Shown here piece after piece: positions 52,571 to 60,904 of a DNA stretch of 64,000 nt. How positions within the stretch are numbered: the stretch's first letter is position 1; every line of letters begins with the position of its first letter. The notes under the pieces were generated by a model, which was not told where the DNA came from, did no database searches, and was given only the letters and a program-made list of their open reading frames with translations. Both the position numbers and the translations under genes were made by a program. Origin of the DNA: Bin87 sp965208015 (GTDB lineage Bacteria > Chloroflexota > Dehalococcoidia > Lucifugimonadales > UBA3495); assembly GCA_965208015.1 (NCBI GenBank), contig OZ242309.1, positions 1,178,001 to 1,242,000 on the forward strand. Reading direction: 5' to 3'.

Positions 52571-52957
52571 ATGACCACCACATCAGTACAAGACCGCGTT
52601 GACGAAATTTTTGCCGATGCCCGGCAGATGTATGCGCAGGCTGTTGAACGGCTGGAACAGAACGACATCCGCGACGCCGCTGAGAAGGCATGGTGCGCCA
52701 CCAAGCGGGCCACTGATGCCCTGGCGTTGTCCCGCACCGGAGAGGAACCTCCCAGCACTCACGATACTACTGAGGCGCTCCTGTCCCTCGCTCGTCAATC
52801 CGACGCTTACGAAACGCTGGTCGGGCGTTACTTCACCAGGATCAGCTACCTTCACGGCACCTGCTTCTACAGCGGGATTTGCGGCGCGGACGTCGAGCGT
52901 CGTATCAGGGAGACCGACGCCTACATTGCTGACGCCGCGGCGCTATCTGCCGGATAG
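52571..52957 (+). CDS. HEPN/PaREP1-like helical protein (tandem copy 1)
   Basis: 128 residues, all helical. Starts MTTTSVQDRVDEIFADARQM and continues AVERLEQNDIRDAAEKAWCATKRATDAL, a helix pattern like PaREP1/HEPN-type proteins. No R-x4-6-H RNase motif was clearly seen. Follows cysS by 18 bp. Function unknown. Confidence 0.65.
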   Translation: MTTTSVQDRVDEIFADARQMYAQAVERLEQNDIRDAAEKAWCATKRATDALALSRTGEEPPSTHDTTEALLSLARQSDAYETLVGRYFTRISYLHGTCFYSGICGADVERRIRETDAYIADAAALSAG

Positions 52958-53014
52958 CCTTAGCCAGCCAAATGACAATGCCGCTCGCTCGATACTCACG
53001 GGACGAAACTCCCC

Positions 53015-53401
53015 ATGACCACCGCTACACTTCAAGACCGCGTTGACGAAATCTTCGCCGACGCTCGCCTGATGTACGATCAGGCTGTTGAACGGCTGGA
53101 GCAGAACGACATCCGCGACGCGGCGGAAAAGGCCTGGTGCGCCACTAAGCGCGCCACCGACGCTTTGATCCTCGCTCTCATGGGAGAAGAGCCCGGGCCT
53201 ACCGGATTTACCAGCAACTGCCTGGACGACTTGGTGGAATCGGGCCGCGCACCCGCCTCCCTTCAGGGACGGTACTACAGCCGTCTCAGCCAGCTGCACG
53301 GGGCTTGCTTCTACACCGGGGCGTGCAACCGGTACACGGAGCGGCGAATCCGGGAAACCGACGCCTATATCGACGACGCGGAGGCTCTTTCCAACGGATG
53401 A
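53015..53401 (+). CDS. HEPN/PaREP1-like helical protein (tandem copy 2)
   Basis: A 128-residue duplicate of the previous gene: the first 52 residues are almost identical, the middle (56-82) differs, and the end (RLSQLHGACFYTGACN...RRIRETDAYIDDAEALS) matches again. The divergent middle suggests different partner specificity. Two conserved Cys lie in the last third. Confidence 0.65.
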   Translation: MTTATLQDRVDEIFADARLMYDQAVERLEQNDIRDAAEKAWCATKRATDALILALMGEEPGPTGFTSNCLDDLVESGRAPASLQGRYYSRLSQLHGACFYTGACNRYTERRIRETDAYIDDAEALSNG

Positions 53402-53432
53402 ACGCCCGACACTTCATCGGCGCAACGAAAAC

Positions 53433-53462
53433 GGGGCGGGTTTGAGACCCGCCCCACGATTT
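53433..53462. terminator. GC-rich terminator hairpin between convergent genes
   Basis: GGGGCGGGT pairs with ACCCGCCCC around loop TTGAG. Rightward it is followed by ACGATTTCTT, leftward by GTTTTCG, so it may serve both strands. Confidence 0.7.
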
Positions 53463-53480
53463 CTTGCAATAGACTGTGGG

Positions 53481-53506
53481 TTCCCGCTTTCACGGGAACG
53501 ACGGGG
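53481..53506. repeat. Dispersed palindromic repeat, copy 6 (partial arm)
   Basis: GGTTCCCGCTTTCACGGGAACGACGG retains a single arm pair of the element. It lies between the terminator and the SDR gene. Confidence 0.5.
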
Positions 53507-53514
53507 GTTTGTCG

Positions 53515-54390
53515 CTATCCGCGGCCGAACCAATCGGGGTGGACGGCCTGCAGGCCCAGCTGCGGCCAGGCAGCGGGCGCGCCGCACTTTTCGAGGCGCT
53601 CTTCCAGGGGCAGGGAATCATCCCAGTAGTAGGCGATGATGCGGCGGCCGTTCCAGTCGCTGGCATCGTCGGATGCGATCCAGACGACCGGCGCCTGCAT
53701 GACCTCGGGCTGGATGAGCGCGTCGGCCGTGGCGCCCTCGGGCGGCAGGACCATGTTGGTGGCGGTGGCGCCGCCGGGGGTCAGCACATTGGCGGTGACG
53801 CCGGTGCCCTCGAGGTCCTGGGCCATGATGGCGACGAGGGCCTCGTGTCCGGCCTTGGAGGGCCCGTAGGGCGCGCCGCCCTTGCGCCACATGGTGTCCA
53901 TGCTGGTGGTGACGCCGATGATGCGGCCAAATCCCTGTTCCATCATGTGGCCGGCCACGGCGTTGGCCATGAGGAACGGGCCACTGAGGTTGACGGAAAT
54001 CACGCGCAACCAGGCATCGGGAACGATATCGAAGAATCCGGTGCGGCTGCCGGACGCGCTGCCGCCAAAGCCGGCGGTGCGGGGATTGATCCCGGCGTTG
54101 TTGACCAGAATGTGGAGCCCGCCCATTTCGCCGATGGTGCGCTGGACGGCGTTCTGCACGGAGTCGGGATCGGTGACGTCGGCGATGATGGGCAGTACGC
54201 ATTCGTCGCCGCCGATCTCGCGCAGGTCGTTGGCGGATTGGTCGAGCCAGTCCTCGTTGATGTCCAGCATGGCGACTCGAGCGCCGGCCCGAACCAGGCC
54301 GGTAGTGATAGAGCGGCCCATGCCGATGGGGCTGGCGGCGCCGGTCACGATGGCGACGCGGCCATTGAGGGTTTCGGAGCGGGTAGTCAT
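53515..54390 (-). CDS. Short-chain dehydrogenase/reductase (SDR)
   Basis: A 291-residue Rossmann enzyme. The cofactor motif is TGAASPIGMGRSI, with NNAG (LVNNAGI) in the centre and the active-site Tyr/Lys in YGPSKAG. The acidic end of strand 2 (MLDINED) suggests NAD rather than NADP. Starts at the ATG with GAGGTGA upstream. Substrate unknown. Confidence 0.93.
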   Translation of the reverse strand: MTTRSETLNGRVAIVTGAASPIGMGRSITTGLVRAGARVAMLDINEDWLDQSANDLREIGGDECVLPIIADVTDPDSVQNAVQRTIGEMGGLHILVNNAGINPRTAGFGGSASGSRTGFFDIVPDAWLRVISVNLSGPFLMANAVAGHMMEQGFGRIIGVTTSMDTMWRKGGAPYGPSKAGHEALVAIMAQDLEGTGVTANVLTPGGATATNMVLPPEGATADALIQPEVMQAPVVWIASDDASDWNGRRIIAYYWDDSLPLEERLEKCGAPAAWPQLGLQAVHPDWFGRG

Positions 54391-54564
54391 GGAGGTCACC
54401 TCTGGGGTTCAGGCGTGGGTTTGAAAGCGCAACGATGATAACCCCTGGTGCGGGAGTTGTTAAGGGTGAGCGATGCGACCGTCCTTGACCGGAGCATAGG
54501 CCAATGCTAAATTGGCCGCCGTGTTTCGTTGCTGATATTACGATTTTCGTCGCATGGAACAGGG

Positions 54565-55539
54565 ATGATTGAACTGGCCGAACGGGTGCTGAACGGCGAA
54601 CTGCGCGCGCTGTCGCGGGTGCTGACGCTGCTGGAGCGCGGCGATCCCACGGCAGCAGATGCGATGGCTCGTCTGGATCCGCATACCGGAGCCGGGTACG
54701 CGGTGGGGATCACCGGCCCGCCGGGGGTGGGCAAGAGCACCTTGGTGGACCGGCTGGCGGAACACCTGCGGGGTCAGGGCAAAACCGTGGGCATCCTTGC
54801 GGTGGACCCGACGAGCCCTTTCACCGGCGGGGCGCTGCTGGGCGATCGCATTCGGATGCAGCGGCACTACCTGGATGACGGCGTATTCATCCGCAGCGTG
54901 GCAACGCGAGGGCAATCCGGCGGGCTGCCGCGTATCGTGAAGAGCATGGTGCGGGCCCTGGACGCGGCCGGAAAGGACGTGACGCTGGTAGAAACGGTGG
55001 GGGTGGGCCAGACGGAACTGGGCATCATGGGGGTGGCGGATACCGTGGTGGTCGCGATGACGCCAGAGTCGGGCGACTCGATCCAGACGCTCAAGGCCGG
55101 TGTGATGGAGATCGCCGATCTTTATGTAATCAACAAGGCCGACCGGGACGGGGCCAACCAGCTGTCGGCGGCGGTGACTGCGATGCTCCAGCTGTCAGAC
55201 CTGGGAGACGGGTGGAACCCGCCGGTGCTGCTGACCCAAGCCTACGCCAACGTGGGGATCGGCGAGCTGTGGGAGGGTGTGGCGGCGCATCGGGATTACC
55301 TTGCCGACACGGGTGGGCTGGAAAAACGGCGTGCCGAAAGGCGCCGGGCGGAGTTCCTGGAAACGGTACAGGAAGAACTGTACCGACGGATCACGGAGCG
55401 GTTGGCAGACGATGCAAAGTTGGGTGAGCTGCTAAAGCAGATAGACGGGAAGGCCGCGGAGCCCTACGGGGCAGCGATGGGGTTGCTGGCGGCGGATGAC
55501 GGATTGGAGCGACTGCCGGGCGACTCGGCGGCGGTTTGA
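54565..55539 (+). CDS. meaB: MeaB-type GTPase (methylmalonyl-CoA mutase chaperone)
   Basis: A 324-residue G3E-family GTPase. Walker A is GPPGVGKST, with the typical DPTSPFTGGALLGDR and later LVETVGVGQTELG and INKADRDGA (NKxD). MeaB loads and repairs adenosylcobalamin on methylmalonyl-CoA mutase. No mutase gene is in this window, so its partner must be elsewhere or the protein serves another B12 mutase. Codes for propionate-type carbon entry. Confidence 0.95.
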   Translation: MIELAERVLNGELRALSRVLTLLERGDPTAADAMARLDPHTGAGYAVGITGPPGVGKSTLVDRLAEHLRGQGKTVGILAVDPTSPFTGGALLGDRIRMQRHYLDDGVFIRSVATRGQSGGLPRIVKSMVRALDAAGKDVTLVETVGVGQTELGIMGVADTVVVAMTPESGDSIQTLKAGVMEIADLYVINKADRDGANQLSAAVTAMLQLSDLGDGWNPPVLLTQAYANVGIGELWEGVAAHRDYLADTGGLEKRRAERRRAEFLETVQEELYRRITERLADDAKLGELLKQIDGKAAEPYGAAMGLLAADDGLERLPGDSAAV

Positions 55540-55570
55540 ACGGGCGAGCGCGACGACGGCTGTTACAATT

Positions 55571-56008
55571 ATGGAAGACCGGGTCCGGCGGCGGATTGAT
55601 GACAACTCGTTGCTGGCGTCGGTCGCCGGGGTTCCCCTGACACGGATGGCGCGTATCGGCCTGTTCTTTGTGTGGGCCGGATTCTGGGCAGTGCGCGTTC
55701 TGCTGACCGACGCGTTGGCTCTGCTGAATCAGTTCCAAGTGAAACCGATTCTCTTGGAACTGCTCGGTCAAAATGCCTTTGACCAAGGGTTCAGCATCTG
55801 CATGGTATGGTTGACTGTAGAAGTGGCGGCCATAGCTTGGGCAACTCTAAAGACGGGAGCGAACATGCTGATTGCGAAGACAACGCCCAGCCTCAGACAG
55901 CAGGTTGCGGAGACATTGACTATTGAACAACTGGAGGCCATCCTGGAACGCAAGCGCGAAAAGGAACGGCGAAAGAAGGAAGCCAAAGCAAACGGCAAAA
56001 AGGGCTGA
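55571..56008 (+). CDS. Membrane-anchored coiled-coil protein
   Basis: 145 residues. Two hydrophobic helices (about 25-45 and 72-96) are followed by a strongly charged tail (EQLEAILERKREKERRKKEA) ending in Lys. The basic tail may bind nucleic acid or membrane lipids. It follows meaB by 31 bp. No family recognised. Confidence 0.6.
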   Translation: MEDRVRRRIDDNSLLASVAGVPLTRMARIGLFFVWAGFWAVRVLLTDALALLNQFQVKPILLELLGQNAFDQGFSICMVWLTVEVAAIAWATLKTGANMLIAKTTPSLRQQVAETLTIEQLEAILERKREKERRKKEAKANGKKG

Positions 56009-56042
56009 CCCTTGCGCCGGCTGTCGAGTTGCCGGCTCGCGT

Positions 56043-56531
56043 TTAACCGCACAACCGACGGATTTCCGCTCTCACTTCATCACGGATCCGAAAGTGGCTG
56101 AGCTGGCCATTGAGCGTCCTGCGGGCTTTTGCCGTGAGAATATCCCAAGATACAGCTCCGTCCCAATCCACCTTGCGCACGTACCCGTAATGTTCAAATT
56201 CGTCGCCTGTTGCAAGGTCAACCCAAATAACAGTTTTGTGATCGGCGTCAGATCTGACAACGCCGATGTGGCACAGTCTTCGCTGCGGGTCCACAGTGAC
56301 GAAGGCATTGCCAACGCGAACCTCACATGAAAACCGGCGAAGCATGCCAACTACATTGGGACGCGCGCCTGCGCTCTCGTATGGGTAGGTCTCATCCAAG
56401 CGGTGCCGAACATTCTCTCTGGTATCTGTGCGGGATATGGGACCAACTTCGCCCCATCCAAGATAAGCAACCCTTCCTTCCAGAAAACGGTGCAGGACGG
56501 TGCCGTTCCGTCCAGCACGGATCATCCACAT
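56043..56531 (-). CDS. Stand-alone Mrr-N-terminal/PUA-like domain protein
   Basis: 162 residues starting MWMIRAGRNGTVLHRFLEGR and VAYLGWGEVGPI, then GNAFVTVDPQRRLCHIGVV and 'VRKVDWDGAVSWDILTAKARRTLN'. This is the N-terminal, EVE/PUA-like domain that in longer proteins precedes an Mrr-type PD-(D/E)XK nuclease. Here it stops after that domain, so the catalytic part is absent. A TATAAT-like box at 56561-56556 lies too close to the upstream ATG at 56552, so the ATG at 56531 is chosen. AT-rich. Could sense modified DNA. Confidence 0.6.
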   Translation of the reverse strand: MWMIRAGRNGTVLHRFLEGRVAYLGWGEVGPISRTDTRENVRHRLDETYPYESAGARPNVVGMLRRFSCEVRVGNAFVTVDPQRRLCHIGVVRSDADHKTVIWVDLATGDEFEHYGYVRKVDWDGAVSWDILTAKARRTLNGQLSHFRIRDEVRAEIRRLCG

Positions 56532-56580
56532 TCTGTCGCTTGAGGCTACCATAGGATTATAACTCCCCTGCCCGTGCAAC

Positions 56581-56612
56581 GGGGCAACCGCCATGGTTGC
56601 CCCGGTTTATTT
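56581..56612. terminator. Hairpin between the Mrr-N-like and SPFH genes
   Basis: GGGGCAACC pairs with GGTTGCCCC around loop GCCAT. The T-rich stretch (GGTTTATTTT) follows on the plus strand only, so its action on the leftward SPFH transcript is uncertain. Confidence 0.45.
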
Positions 56613-56633
56613 TCGTTGTGGGATGCGGAGGTC

Positions 56634-57545
56634 CTAGCTGCGGTTTTCGTTGTCCGCCGTGGTTCCATTGCCCGTGTTAGCGCGGTTGTTGCCGCCGTCG
56701 GGCGGGTTCATGCCGCCCATGCCGAGGAAGGGCGACAGCATGGAGGTGAACTCCATGGGGAAGATGAACTTGGTGGATGGGCTCTCGCCCAGGGACTTCA
56801 GGGTGTCGAAGTACTGGAGGCTCATGGTGCGGGCGTCCACGGTGCTGGCGACGCTGAAGATACGCTCCAGGGCGGAGCTGAAGCCCTCCGCACGCAGGAC
56901 CTGGGCCTGCTGGTCGCCTTCGGCCTGAAGGATCTCCGATTCGCGCTGGCCCTGCGCCCGCAGGATCGCGGACTGGCGTTCGCCCTCGGCCAGGTTGATC
57001 GCGGCCTGGCGCTGGCCCTCGGACTCGGTGATCTCCGCAGTGCGGATGGCGTCGGCGGACTTCTGCCGCTCCATGGCCGCCTTGACGCCGGGAGGCGGGT
57101 CGACCTCGTTGATCTCCACCTGGGAAACTTTGACGCCCCAGCGGGTGGTGACTTCGTCCATGCGGATCTGCACGTCGTCGCGAATGCGCTCACGCTCGGA
57201 CAGCGTGGTCGCAAGGTCGAGGGAGCCGATCACGGAGCGCAGGGTGGCGAAGGCCAGGTTGATGACGGCCGCCTCGAAGTTCTGGACTTCCAGCACAGCG
57301 CGGTCGACCTGGTCGTCCATCACGCGGTAGTAGATCACGAAGTCCATGTCCACCACGACGTTGTCGGCGGTGATGTACTTCTGAGTGGGCACGCGGGTGA
57401 CCCGCTCGCGTAGGTCGACCTTGGTGCCGTGGTAGAGGATCGGGATAAGGAAGCGCAGTCCGGGCCCTCGTGTTCCTATGTAGGTGCCGAATCGTTGGAC
57501 GACCATGCGCTGATACTGCTGGACGACGACAATCCCTGCGGCCAT
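56634..57545 (-). CDS. SPFH/band-7 (stomatin-like) membrane protein
   Basis: A 303-residue protein. An N-terminal strand/hydrophobic segment is followed by the band-7 core (VTRVPTQKYITADNVVVDMDFVIYYRV, RDDVQIRMDEVTTRWGVKVSQVEINEV) and a long Glu/Gln/Ala-rich coiled coil (AAINLAEGERQSAILRAQG) to a disordered Gly/Asn tail. Slipin-type proteins scaffold membrane microdomains and pair with NfeD proteases, as here. Confidence 0.93.
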   Translation of the reverse strand: MAAGIVVVQQYQRMVVQRFGTYIGTRGPGLRFLIPILYHGTKVDLRERVTRVPTQKYITADNVVVDMDFVIYYRVMDDQVDRAVLEVQNFEAAVINLAFATLRSVIGSLDLATTLSERERIRDDVQIRMDEVTTRWGVKVSQVEINEVDPPPGVKAAMERQKSADAIRTAEITESEGQRQAAINLAEGERQSAILRAQGQRESEILQAEGDQQAQVLRAEGFSSALERIFSVASTVDARTMSLQYFDTLKSLGESPSTKFIFPMEFTSMLSPFLGMGGMNPPDGGNNRANTGNGTTADNENRS

Positions 57546-57600
57546 GTTGGTGCCTCCTTATCGGATCGGCGTGTTCTGGGCTATCGAGTTCATTCTAGCA

Positions 57601-59049
57601 TCATTCCTGGCCCTCAACGGCGGCGGGCCCGCCTTCTGCCTCCACAATCAGCAACAGGCCATCCACGGCGACCACGCGGACACGACGGCCGGCCGGAATG
57701 GTGAGGCCGTCATTGCTGACGCTGGACCAGGTTTCGTCGGATAGGGCGACCACACCCCGCGGGTTCAGCGAGGATGTAACCACGCCGGTTTGCCCGACGA
57801 GGTCGCCGGGCGAACTCCGGCCGTCGCTGCCGCTGCCTCCACCTCTGCCGGCCCCGCCGCGCCGTCCGGTGCGGGACATGATCACCTCGTAGGCGAGATA
57901 GCCGGCGGCGGACAGCAATACTCCACCGACCCCGACCAGCACCCAGCGGTTCACCGACACGGCGGGAAAGCTGGGGGGAGAAATGCGTCCGCCGCCGAAG
58001 TCGCCAAACAATAGCAGACCCCCAACGACGAGGCTCACCGCTGCGCCAATACCTAAAGCGCCGAACCCGGACACGAAGATCTCCAGAGCGGCCAACACGA
58101 TGGCCAGGAGGATGAACGCCACACCAGCCCAGTTGAAGGGGAGATTGCCCAAGGCCAGAAAACCGAGGCCCAGGCAGATGATGCCGGCGACGCCAGGGCC
58201 GATGGCGCCAGGGGTGAGCATCTCGAACACAAGCCCGAGGCTGCCCAAGGTCAAAAGCAGGAAGGCGATGTTAGGGTTCGAGATAAAATCGACGAAGCGC
58301 TCGCGCCATTGCATCTTGATTTCCTGAACCTCGGCGTCGGCCAACTCCAGAGTTTGCTCGCCGGCGGTGGTGACTACCGTCTGGCCGTCGAGGGCGACGA
58401 GGAGCGCCGGGATGTCGTCGGCAATGAGGTCGATGATTTCCGCCTCAAGGGCTTCGCTGGCGCTGTAGGAGGCGGCGGAGCGGACGGTTTCCTCCAATGC
58501 GTCGGGGTTGCGGCCGCGCTCCTCAGCGATGGCACGGATGAGGGCGGCAGCATCGTTGGTGACCTTGTCGGCCAGGGTCTCGCTGATCTCCTCACCGGTG
58601 CCGGATACGGGTGTGGCGGCGCCGATGTTGGAGCCGGGGGTCATGGCGGCGATGTGGCCGGCCGCGGTGATGAACGTCCCAGCGGAGCCGGCCTGGGCAC
58701 CCCGCGGCGAGACGAACACGGCGATAGGCGTCGGCGAACCGAGGAGGATCTCGACGATCTCCCGGGTGCTGTCGTAGAGGCCGCCTGGGGTGTCCAGGCC
58801 AATTATCAGCAGCTGAGCGCCGGTTTCGTTGGCGCGGTTCACGGCCCGTTGGATCACGCGGACCTTGACCGGGCTGATGGTCTTTTCGATGCGGAGATTG
58901 AAGACGGTGTCCGCCTGCGCGCCGACGCTGTCGTCAGATGCGACCAGGCCGAACACCCCGAGGGAGATGAACAGGGCACACATCGACACCACAGCCCACC
59001 GTCTTACGAATGGGCGGAGTGTATGGCGGTTGATGACGGCGGACAGCAT
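57601..59049 (-). CDS. NfeD-family membrane serine protease
   Basis: A 482-residue protein. Signal/TM helix at the start, then a ClpP-like serine protease domain (LLIIGLDTPGGLYDSTREIVEILLGS, catalytic Ser in AGSAGTFIT, Lys in the following helix), four or five membrane helices and a C-terminal OB fold (GQTGVVTSSLNPRGVVAL). It is the full-length 1510-N type that cuts stomatin tails. The SPFH gene follows by 55 bp. Confidence 0.93.
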   Translation of the reverse strand: MLSAVINRHTLRPFVRRWAVVSMCALFISLGVFGLVASDDSVGAQADTVFNLRIEKTISPVKVRVIQRAVNRANETGAQLLIIGLDTPGGLYDSTREIVEILLGSPTPIAVFVSPRGAQAGSAGTFITAAGHIAAMTPGSNIGAATPVSGTGEEISETLADKVTNDAAALIRAIAEERGRNPDALEETVRSAASYSASEALEAEIIDLIADDIPALLVALDGQTVVTTAGEQTLELADAEVQEIKMQWRERFVDFISNPNIAFLLLTLGSLGLVFEMLTPGAIGPGVAGIICLGLGFLALGNLPFNWAGVAFILLAIVLAALEIFVSGFGALGIGAAVSLVVGGLLLFGDFGGGRISPPSFPAVSVNRWVLVGVGGVLLSAAGYLAYEVIMSRTGRRGGAGRGGGSGSDGRSSPGDLVGQTGVVTSSLNPRGVVALSDETWSSVSNDGLTIPAGRRVRVVAVDGLLLIVEAEGGPAAVEGQE

Positions 59050-59173
59050 GGCAAGGTTCCTGGGTTTATGATCGGGGGCGCTGGGTGGTATGTCAATCGG
59101 CCGGTTTGACTAGGGTCGGCGGCTGCCCATACAATGCGGCCACTTTAACCGCCCAACAGGAGCGACGATTCCC

Positions 59174-60034
59174 ATGGACTACCAGCACATTCTGTCAGAT
59201 AAAGAGCGCGTCTCCAAATGGGAGGGCAGCGGTGACCGGCGTCGCGAGGTGGTGGGGCATGTCGCAGTTCTGACGATGAACCGTCCGGAAGTGCTCAACG
59301 CTATGAACCGGCAACTGACGGAAGAACTGCACGACGCCGTGCGGTGCGCCAACGAGGATCCGGAGATCGGGTGTATCGTCATCACGGGCGCGGACACGCA
59401 CCCTCGGGTTCCCGCATTTACGGCCGGCGGTGACATTCACGAGCAGCGGGAAGACCAGGCGGCGCTCAATGCGGGAACGCTGACCCGGGACGGCATGGAC
59501 GAGCGCGCCACCCGCCGGCAGCGCGGCGGGTACGAGGTCAGCGCGTCGGATAAGCCGGTGATCGGGATGATAAACGGGCTGGCCTACGGCGGCGGGGCGG
59601 TGCTGTCGTCATCGCTGGACATCCGGATCGGGTCGGACGCGGCGCGGTTCCGGTTCCTGGCAGCAGCGTACGGACGGATCAACTCGACGTGGACGCTGAC
59701 CAACCAGGTGGGCTGGCCGCAGGCCAAGGAATTGCTGTTCACCGCGCGGATCGTGGAAGCGGAAGAGGCCTACCGCATCGGGCTGCTGAACCACCTGGTG
59801 CCGACCTACCGTTTGCGGCAGAAGACCATGGAAGTAGCCACTGAGATCGCCACCAACGACACGCCGTCGGTGATCGGGATCAAGCGGCTGTTGCTGCAGC
59901 ACAAGGGCGAGAGCCTGGAGCAGCAGTGGATGAACGAAAAGGACTTCACCACCAACGTGCTGCGGGGCACTCTGGCGGAAGAGGCGTTCCCGGATTTCCT
60001 GGCCCGACGGGGACGACCGGTACGTGGAGCGTAG
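59174..60034 (+). CDS. Enoyl-CoA hydratase/isomerase
   Basis: A 286-residue crotonase-fold protein. Oxyanion loops: 'AFTAGGDIHEQ' and 'GMINGLAYGGGAVLSSSLDIRIG', with a substrate loop FLAAAYGRINSTW. The usual catalytic Glu pair is only partly evident, so hydratase versus isomerase cannot be told. AGGAG 11 bases before the ATG. Confidence 0.9.
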   Translation: MDYQHILSDKERVSKWEGSGDRRREVVGHVAVLTMNRPEVLNAMNRQLTEELHDAVRCANEDPEIGCIVITGADTHPRVPAFTAGGDIHEQREDQAALNAGTLTRDGMDERATRRQRGGYEVSASDKPVIGMINGLAYGGGAVLSSSLDIRIGSDAARFRFLAAAYGRINSTWTLTNQVGWPQAKELLFTARIVEAEEAYRIGLLNHLVPTYRLRQKTMEVATEIATNDTPSVIGIKRLLLQHKGESLEQQWMNEKDFTTNVLRGTLAEEAFPDFLARRGRPVRGA

Positions 60035-60058
60035 ACCAAACTCTTCGAGCAGATGCAA

Positions 60059-60093
60059 AAAGCCCTCCCCGAGCGTGGGGAGGGCTTTACTTT
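60059..60093 (+). terminator. Rho-independent terminator
   Basis: AAGCCCTCCCC pairs with GGGGAGGGCTT around GAGCGT, followed by TACTTTATT. It closes the enoyl-CoA hydratase transcript; the A-run before it also suits leftward termination of the small gene at 60.1 kb. Confidence 0.85.
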
Positions 60094-60110
60094 ATTGGTG
60101 ACCGTGGATT

Positions 60111-60383
60111 TCAGCGAGTATTGCGGCGGCGGTGCTCCGGGTTTTCGTTCAGTTCCGCCGTGTCTCCGCTCCACCGTTTATTGCCATCGGCGTCGATGAT
60201 GGTGTAGGCGACGGGAGACGATGATGGAGGACAGTCGCCGGGCATGGCGTAGTTGAGGTAACGACTGGTCAGCGTGTTGGCGATGGGCTGGAACGGGGAC
60301 AAAACACGGGTCACCAAAGGCTTGTCCAGAACATTCACGAGGACCCGGTTCACTCGCTGCACACTGCTTTCAATGATCGGCAT
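60111..60383 (-). CDS. Hypothetical protein, 90 residues
   Basis: Begins MPIIESSVQRVNRVLVNVLDKP, contains a short amphipathic region and a basic Arg/Asn-rich end. A strong GAGGAGG lies before the ATG, and a terminator follows, so it is a real gene. No family recognised. Confidence 0.65.
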   Translation of the reverse strand: MPIIESSVQRVNRVLVNVLDKPLVTRVLSPFQPIANTLTSRYLNYAMPGDCPPSSSPVAYTIIDADGNKRWSGDTAELNENPEHRRRNTR

Positions 60384-60437
60384 AGTCCCTCCTCGGCAGT
60401 TGCCCGTGTCAATGTTCGCAACTTCTATTGTACGCGA

Positions 60438-60887
60438 TCAATCGGAGACACGGTTTCCGGCGTCGTCAACACCGTAACGTTCTTCTAACCGGCGCAGACG
60501 GGCTAGAACGTCTTCTTCCTGAAATTGCGAACGCAGAGAAGCTAACTCGGCTTCGGCCCGTTCGGCTTTTTCTCGCCACCATTTAGCATCGTCTTGAGCA
60601 CTTTTGGCCTCAGCTTTGGCGCTGCTGGCCTCGGCCTTGGCGCTGCTGGCTTCCACCTGGAATCGGTCAGCCCGTTTGCGCTCCTGGTCCACTCGGTTAT
60701 CCCGCAAAAACGCCAGCACCATTATCACACCTCCCATGGTCACGCCGGACAGGTTGGCGAAAAGTTTATTCAACGGGTGAATTTCCGGGAACGAGCCCTC
60801 CAGCAGCTGCAGCCCAGTGGAGACCAATGATCCCGTCAGAACTATGGCAAAAGCCAGAACGTAGAACTTTACGTTGTTCCAAATCAC
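60438..60887 (-). CDS. Membrane protein with Lys/Glu/Ala coiled-coil tail
   Basis: 149 residues. Two helices (about 7-27 and 45-62) precede a coiled coil (75-130) built of SSAKAEA repeats and KAERAEAELASLRSQF, ending ERYGVDDAGNRVSD. It lies 17 bp after hisB, perhaps cotranscribed. Function unknown; fourth of the membrane-plus-coil set. Confidence 0.65.
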   Translation of the reverse strand: MIWNNVKFYVLAFAIVLTGSLVSTGLQLLEGSFPEIHPLNKLFANLSGVTMGGVIMVLAFLRDNRVDQERKRADRFQVEASSAKAEASSAKAEAKSAQDDAKWWREKAERAEAELASLRSQFQEEDVLARLRRLEERYGVDDAGNRVSD

Positions 60888-60904
60888 AGGGCTACATCAT
60901 ATCA

